Of a stretch of DNA of 64,000 bases, positions 58,785-64,000 are shown piece after piece (the first letter of the stretch is position 1; each line of letters opens with the position of its first letter). The position numbers and the translations under genes are program-made. The notes under the pieces are model-generated. The model saw nothing but the letters and a program-made list of their open reading frames with translations, ran no database searches and had not been told where the DNA came from. Location of the stretch: assembly GCA_944548615.1 (NCBI GenBank), contig OX155952.1, positions 41,542,185-41,606,184 on the forward strand, given 5' to 3'. This DNA comes from Micropterix aruncella (taxonomy: Eukaryota > Arthropoda > Insecta > Lepidoptera > Micropterigidae).

Positions 58785-59335
58785 CCAGGAATAAAACCCA
58801 TTACCTAGCACGTACTGCTAAGTTCCAGGCGACTAGTCGATACATAGGCCTAAAATGCCTCATAGATTAAAGGGGATTAAAAATATAGATGTTTTCAAGA
58901 GATCCATCCGAGTTTAACTGCTTAAAATGAACATGTATATGCACAACGACTTTTAAACATATTGTGAAAATACACAGCAGCGTACCTACCCATTTAATTT
59001 AATATACCTACGTCTTTTTTAATATCAATTGTTTTATTGTAAATTGTTATGTTGTAGTCTTTGCTTTTGTATAATACATTTGAAAGTTTAAAGTAATTTA
59101 CTGTATATCATTTCTTGGCTAAATTGAGTAACTTGTTTAATATTAATTTAATGTCATCCCTACACAATTGTTATATTTGTATTGGAAATATATTTTTTTC
59201 TTTATCTTCATAACGTATTAGTCGTTCCTATGGTATGTAGTACTTTAGGATTGTCCATATATGTAAGTCGGATGTCAAGGCACTTGGACGTCCGCAAAGA
59301 GTCGTTCAAAGGTGAAGAGATGGTATGGTATGGTT
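58785..59335. other. Unassigned AT-rich DNA
   Basis: Nothing recognised. Confidence 0.35.
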
Positions 59336-59790
59336 TCTTGTTAATCACTCTGATAGGGGTGCAAAATGTTTGCATTCGATATATTTATAATGCTAGAAAA
59401 TATCACTTCTCTATATAGAAGTAGACTTCATTGACTTCGAATACGTGAACACAGAAATTTGCATATTCTTTCCTTTCTTTATAACATGCTTAAAAATCCG
59501 ACCGTTCCCTCCTACCTAACCGAAAAATACACTCACCGAGGAAGTCGTGGTCTTCTACTCCGTACCAGTCAGTTTAGAAAACATGCAATTCCTACTCAAA
59601 ATTCTTCTTTTTTACATATTCTAGACTATGGATTCAGCTCTCATCCAATATCAGAAACATACCAACAGGTTCTACTTTTGAAGTGTGTCTGAATAAGCAT
59701 TTTATGTCCTGTAATTCCTTGTTATTGTTCAAAAATAAAACTCTCTGTATACCTGTAGTTAGTCGAGTTAAAATAAAGTGGTTCTATTCC
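59336..59790 (+). pseudogene. LINE ORF2 C-terminal relic, same family as the 12.7-kb LINE
   Basis: Reads GVQNVCIRYIYNARKYHFSI and, after a stop and frame change, HILSFLYNMLKNPTVPSYLT, then GSRGLLLRTSQFRKHAIPTQ. This parallels LERLQNVCVRYVYGLKKYDH ... LQKILYNPLTPSYLKSEF ... GLPLRSQSTNTLCIP in the intact copy. The 3' side has aataaaactctctg. Decayed and 5'-truncated. Confidence 0.75.
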
Positions 59791-60239
59791 GCAAATATTA
59801 AATTAAGATAGTAGATGTATCGAAGCCATAAAAACCAATTCCACGGGTTGTTTGATTAAAAAATAGAAACGTTAAAGATCTCTTCTAATCCCGCCTTTTT
59901 TATTTGTACTCGCAATGGCTTAATTTCGTGTAGTGGGTCTAGGGAGAGCGGGAAGGGCCTAGGCTGCAGGCCCTCCCATTACCGATCCGACTCACTCTTA
60001 TTGAACGTTTATCAAATAGTTTTTAATAGCCACGCATCTTCGTTGCGGGCGAGATAAGTGCACTTTTACATTGTACACGCCGGAACTGAACACGAAAAAC
60101 ACGAGAAGAAAGTGACCGACACCATGTAAATCGGTGATTGTTAAATGAACATAAGTAACACTTTTTTCGAAATGTGTTTTTTACTCCTGTTGTTTATAAG
60201 TAGATACATTATCAAAATTCCAACTTTCGATCATGAAAT
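59791..60239. other. Unassigned DNA
   Basis: 59930-59990 is a GC-rich patch. No gene seen. Confidence 0.35.
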
Positions 60240-60700
60240 ACTGATGATGTAGGGGATTCTGCCTGTGAGACTTGAGTATTTGCTGATTTAAAAATGGTAT
60301 TGTGGGTCTCAAGCAGGGACTTTGCCATTGAACTCTGAGCTTGAAATCTTTAAACCTATACTGCAGTGGTACCGCTTGCCTAAACCATAAGACTTGACGA
60401 TCTGCTGTTTTCAAAATGGTATTGTCGGTCTCAGACAGAGACTTCGTCATTGAACTCCGGGTTTTACCTGTTCAGTCCTGATGCTGCAGTTGTACAGCCC
60501 GCCTAAACCATGAGACTTGGCAATCTGCTGGTTTTAAAGGTTGTATAGTGGGTTTTTAACAGAGACATTGTTATTGAACTCAGGTTCTGAGGAACTCCTC
60601 AGTTCTGATGCTGCAGTGGTATTGGCCTGCCTAAGCCATGCGACTTGAGGATCTGCTGGATTCAAATCAGTAAAGTAGGGCATGAGAATTTACTTGAGTC
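60240..60700 (-). repeat. Minisatellite, about four units of 118-128 bp
   Basis: Anchor cct(g/aaacc/aagcc)at..gacttg at about 60262, 60379, 60502 and 60630. Units also share ctgctg.tttcaaaatggtat, a tcagacagagactt..cattgaact block and tgatgctgcagt. Units are diverged, so it is older than the 120-bp element at 47.8 kb. A minus-strand frame through it is a by-product. Confidence 0.75.
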
Positions 60701-62714
60701 CTTGTACTAGCACACTAAAGAAAACTAAAATATTAAAATAATATAAAATTATTTTTTAATTAGTTAAACGGTTTTAATGTAAATCGCTGGTGTGCTAAAA
60801 GCTACAAAATAAATATGGGTCACTAATATAGGGCTTTGGTCAGGCTAAAAAAAATGGTACGCATTCAGTAGGAAGCTTTCTTTCGTCTCTATGATTTTCA
60901 AGCTACAACAAAGAAAGTTTTTACTAAATTTAAAACACAGTAATTTTTAAACACAGAGGCTACCTACCTATTATAAGACTTGAAGAAGTCTTGCTATATC
61001 ACACATGCGTAAACAAGGAAGGTAACAATAAATAAACCTGTATTCCTTTTTTTTAAATTAAAAGGACGCCAGAGATAACCACATCTAAACACCACGACAT
61101 CAGCAGAGAGGACGCCAGGACTATAAGGGAATATTATGCTAAAGTCAGTCAGTGCTCCTTTATTCTCTGCATTTCTCCTTATCTGTACCGTGACTGTATC
61201 CACAAATTTTCTTCGACTGGGACCAGAAAGCAGCATTGAGGTTTGTACATTACTACAGGCGAACCCTCTACACCAGGGAGTTCTAACGACATCATGCCAT
61301 TTTGTATCTCATAGAGTGAACGTAAGGCACTGGGAAGTGCACCCAGTGTGGCCAACCTCGCATTCTTACTACCATATTTCGACGACATTCCCCGTCCTCC
61401 AGTCTGGTCACGGATGCGAGGTTGCTTGCGAGACCTCCACCTGACTTTAGGGGTAGAGGCCGCGCAAGCGACCTCGCAGAACCGACCTTGTGGGATTACG
61501 GAACACTTCGTAAACCCCGGGACCAACTCTATTCTCATGTCGATATACACAATCGAACACAAATATTTTATACTATTTCTTTATAATACTACTATGATAT
61601 TCGGGCGTTCAGAAGATATATAATAAATATGTAAGCGTGGTATAGGTTTCCACTGATAACGTGTTTAAGACTCTCGGCGATTAAGCTCTAACTTACTAGT
61701 AAACTGGTCGATTCATTTACTTCTCTCCCTTAAGCAAAGGCAGGTTCTCCTCAACCTTTAAAATGTGCTGCCTTGTGTATTCGGTTGGTCCTTGAACATT
61801 CCATTCAGTCGTTGTACTGGTGCCAGAATATCTTGCTCCAAATACATAAAAAACATAAAGTCCTTTGTCATACAAGCTTCTTGGGGTCTAAAGGTGTAGG
61901 TACACTTTTCCCTGAATTCGCACTTTTCGCCGTGTATTCGTGTATTCACATCAATCCGGATCGGACATGAGGTTTAATATAAAACCGCTCCTACCCCGCG
62001 TGCACCGTCTTCGTCTTGGCACGTTAAAAAAAGCGTCCATTACAAAGGCTGTAATTTAGCTGGGGGTCTCGAGCCGAGTCGACTTCGACTTCCCGACCTG
62101 ACCCACAAATTAAGTCGTCCCGGCAGAACCGGCCTTGTCCGATTACGGAGCACTTGGTAAACCGCGGAACCAACTCTATTCTCATGTCGATATAAAGCCG
62201 CAATAGCACACAAATCTTTTTGTAATGTTTTTTGCAACCATTTCAATATCATTATATAACTTGCAATCGATAGGGATAACCAAAACCGATCAAAACAATC
62301 GTGTTGGTCCTCGTCTTACTGACTGTAGCATGGCGTCGAGCTTTGGGGCTGTGCTATACTAGTCATTCAGAAACGGGCCATACGAACTAGTACCGGTGTA
62401 CCACATGATGCCTCCGCCAAACAATTCTTCGGAGATCTGAATATACCATCGTTACCATACATGTTGTACATAAATACTGGAGGTAGCGATGCATTAAGAC
62501 TACCCGACGCACTCTCGTCACCAGCTTCGAATAGTGAAGCAGTCGCTATTTATACCATGGATATTTAGACGTTGCTGAACCAAAAATTTACAGCAAGTTG
62601 AGGGAATTTATTAAGGAAGCTTCAAATAGTAGTACCTAAGTTTAGAAACAGGTTGAAAACATTTTTTATTCAAATACCATTTTATAACTAAGAGTCCTAG
62701 AAGACAATCTTTTT
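60701..62714. other. Unassigned DNA with a diverged repeat pair
   Basis: 61478-61548 and 62124-62195 share gaaccg.ccttgt..gattacgga, cacttcgtaaaccccggga-like, and caactctattctcatgtcga blocks in the same orientation. The family is unknown. 61179-61562 (minus) has a 127-codon frame overlapping this repeat. An aagtttagaaacaggttgaa stretch near 62640 could be a last trace of a LINE C-terminus. No gene is supported. Confidence 0.4.
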
Positions 62715-63070
62715 ACACGACTGACCACAAAAAAGGAGTGTAATTCGTTTAGGGTTCATCTATGTATGTTTTCCGTTTCTTTATTCCACCATAACGTCTA
62801 AACGCTTAAACCGATTTAGAAGTGTGTGATATTGTAAGAATCTTTATGTTATCCCGAGTGTGAAAAGTAGTCTAAATGTCCAAATGTCAATAAATTTATA
62901 TAAATATATCATGTTTAGTGTCAAATGAAAGCTCTGACTGAGTATATTCCGGAAATATACATGTATATATATGAACAAAAAAATATATAAACCATTAAAA
63001 AATATATAAAAAAACCATAATAAAAGTAATTATAATCACAATATTTTACTTTCTGTAACGGCAGTCGTGT
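62715..63070 (+). mobile_element. MITE family B, full length (356 bp)
   Basis: Starts ACACGACTGACC and ends gtaacGGCAGTCGTGT, 11-bp inverted termini with one mismatch. Contains the complete core: ttccgtttctttattccacc, ataac, taaaccgatttagaagtg, ccaaatgtc, gtgtcaaatgaaagctc. No transposase. Confidence 0.75.
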
Positions 63071-63079
63071 GTTTCACTC

Positions 63080-63430
63080 TTTTTAATACGCTTTTATTAG
63101 GTCGACCTGTATGTAACTAACTATGTAATGGAATCTAAGGTAACTAATTTAACCATCTTCCAAGGATCGTAGCGTCATGAAAATTGGCAGCTGTATGTAG
63201 TTCTGTTGACAATACACTAATATGGTACTGTCGAACTGATCTGATGATGGAGTCGGAAGATATGAACTGGAACTTCATGATAGAACATCGTATCACAGCT
63301 GTGTTTGGACTTGTTAGAAAAGTCTTGGAATGAACTTTGACCACGATTAGGTTTCAAGGTCTGATGATGAAGCCGGAAGATAGGCACTGGCATTCCATGA
63401 TGGAATATCGTATCATAGCCGTGTGTATCA
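63080..63430 (-). repeat. Dispersed element carrying a 120-bp minisatellite, copy 2
   Basis: Near-identical to 47673-48000, with units anchored at 63241 and 63361 (120 bp apart). One unit fewer than copy 1. It lies directly beside a family B MITE. The shared flank (ggtcgacctgtatgtaacta) shows it is a mobile or duplicated segment, not just a shared satellite. Confidence 0.75.
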
Positions 63431-63639
63431 TAGCCCAAAAGCGTGTTTTTAGTGTTTTTTTTAACTATTCATTTATTAATATATGAATAAAAATTAGTTA
63501 AAGCTATGAATAAAAATTACATAAAAGCAAAAAAAAATGCTTCTAATTTTTTTATACAATTTTTAAACAATGTGCTTAAAAAATCGTGCTTCAATGGCTG
63601 AGGAAAAGAATATTCTGACAGCCAAAATCCAATTTATAG

Positions 63640-63657
63640 GCCCCACGTTGGGCGCCA
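63640..63657 (-). other. LTR-retrotransposon primer-binding-site relic (tRNA-Lys type)
   Basis: The minus strand reads TGGCGCCCAACGTGGGGC, which matches the 18-nt complement of the tRNA-Lys(1,2) 3' end used as primer-binding site by many LTR elements. The LTR would end at about 63658 and extend to higher coordinates; its 5' limit is not found, and no gag follows on the other side. Probably a decayed LTR-element fragment. Confidence 0.5.
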
Positions 63658-63765
63658 ATTTTATAACCGTCAAGTTATAATCTACCGTGTTTTGAAGAAA
63701 CACAGCAGAATCACCCAAAACTATCGTTTGCAATTTGTATAAAGCTTTTATCGTTGTATTGACAC

Positions 63766-63960
63766 GGCCCGATGGAACAGTGATTAGGTCGACTGATCTT
63801 ACATTATAAGGTTCCGAGTTCGATTCCTGGCTGGGCCACCATTATCCGTTGGCATAAAATTAACGGAATTGCATTTCAATTCTGTCCACAGAATGCAATA
63901 ACATACACCCTCACTTAATTACACGCATACATACATATAAACACTTCATAGTAGGGTTGG
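63766..63960 (+). mobile_element. tRNA-derived SINE, copy 2
   Basis: Same family as 1893-2165: head with an A-box-like gatggaacagtgattagg (degraded) and B-box gttcgattcctgg, then the shared body ccgttgg..taaaattaacgg, aattgcatttcaattctgtc and gaatgcaataaca. It diverges or stops near ggttggttta, and the window ends soon after. Confidence 0.8.
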
Positions 63961-64000
63961 TTTACGGAAGCTCCATTACGACTCGTTGACGCGTGTTATC

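Overview
This window looks like repeat-rich nuclear DNA from an insect, most likely a moth or butterfly (Lepidoptera). The evidence is the AT-rich background, short CCTAA (TTAGG-type) runs, Helitrons with lepidopteran-style ends (start TCTATACTAATATTATAAAG, end CAGCTAG before T), tRNA-derived SINEs, and many non-LTR retrotransposon and mariner relics. The order rests on my memory of these repeat families, not on a search. I see no convincing host protein gene, rRNA, functional tRNA or CRISPR array. Nearly everything I can name is mobile DNA or its debris.

Layout. 0-6.3 kb: two inverted copies of a foldback element (372-1071, 5043-5662), the second nested in a Helitron; a SINE nested in a MITE; an (AT)n array. 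8-12 kb: a TA-flanked TIR element, a non-LTR relic encoding a C2H2 finger just behind CCTAA repeats, a MITE, and a decayed mariner transposase. 12.4-18.5 kb (minus strand): the best-preserved coding DNA, a chimeric LINE. An R1-type ORF1 and the first ~43 codons of its ORF2 run in frame into the endonuclease-reverse transcriptase of a different (CR1/L2-like) LINE, itself split by a 304-bp insertion. Its 5' side abuts a 489-bp (AT)n array. 21-29 kb: hairpin DNA, GC-rich patches, a MITE and LINE C-terminal relics. 30.4-31.8 kb: a tandem pair of an unclassified GC-rich ~650-bp repeat (here called repeat R), then a decayed gag-like ORF1. 34-41.6 kb: a perfect palindrome beside a TTAA-flanked element, an unrecognised 95-codon open frame, a complete 750-bp Helitron, an RT relic lacking its catalytic box, and an inverted pair of repeat R. 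42-64 kb: LINE tails, MITEs, two copies of a 120-bp minisatellite element, an RNase H-bearing LINE fragment with an 11-bp target duplication, repeat R with a 14-bp target duplication, a Helitron inserted inside an RT relic, a second minisatellite, an LTR-element primer-binding-site relic and a second SINE.

How the parts relate. The SINE at 1.9-2.2 kb ends in a sequence clearly related to the 3' end of the LINE at 12.4 kb, which suggests that LINE family supplied its reverse transcriptase. The nested insertions give a relative age order: MITE before SINE, LINE RT before Helitron, CR1/L2-like LINE before the 304-bp insert. Unassigned stretches are AT-rich with scattered GC-rich patches that could be regulatory or 5'-UTR DNA of a neighbouring host gene, but nothing in the sequence proves that.
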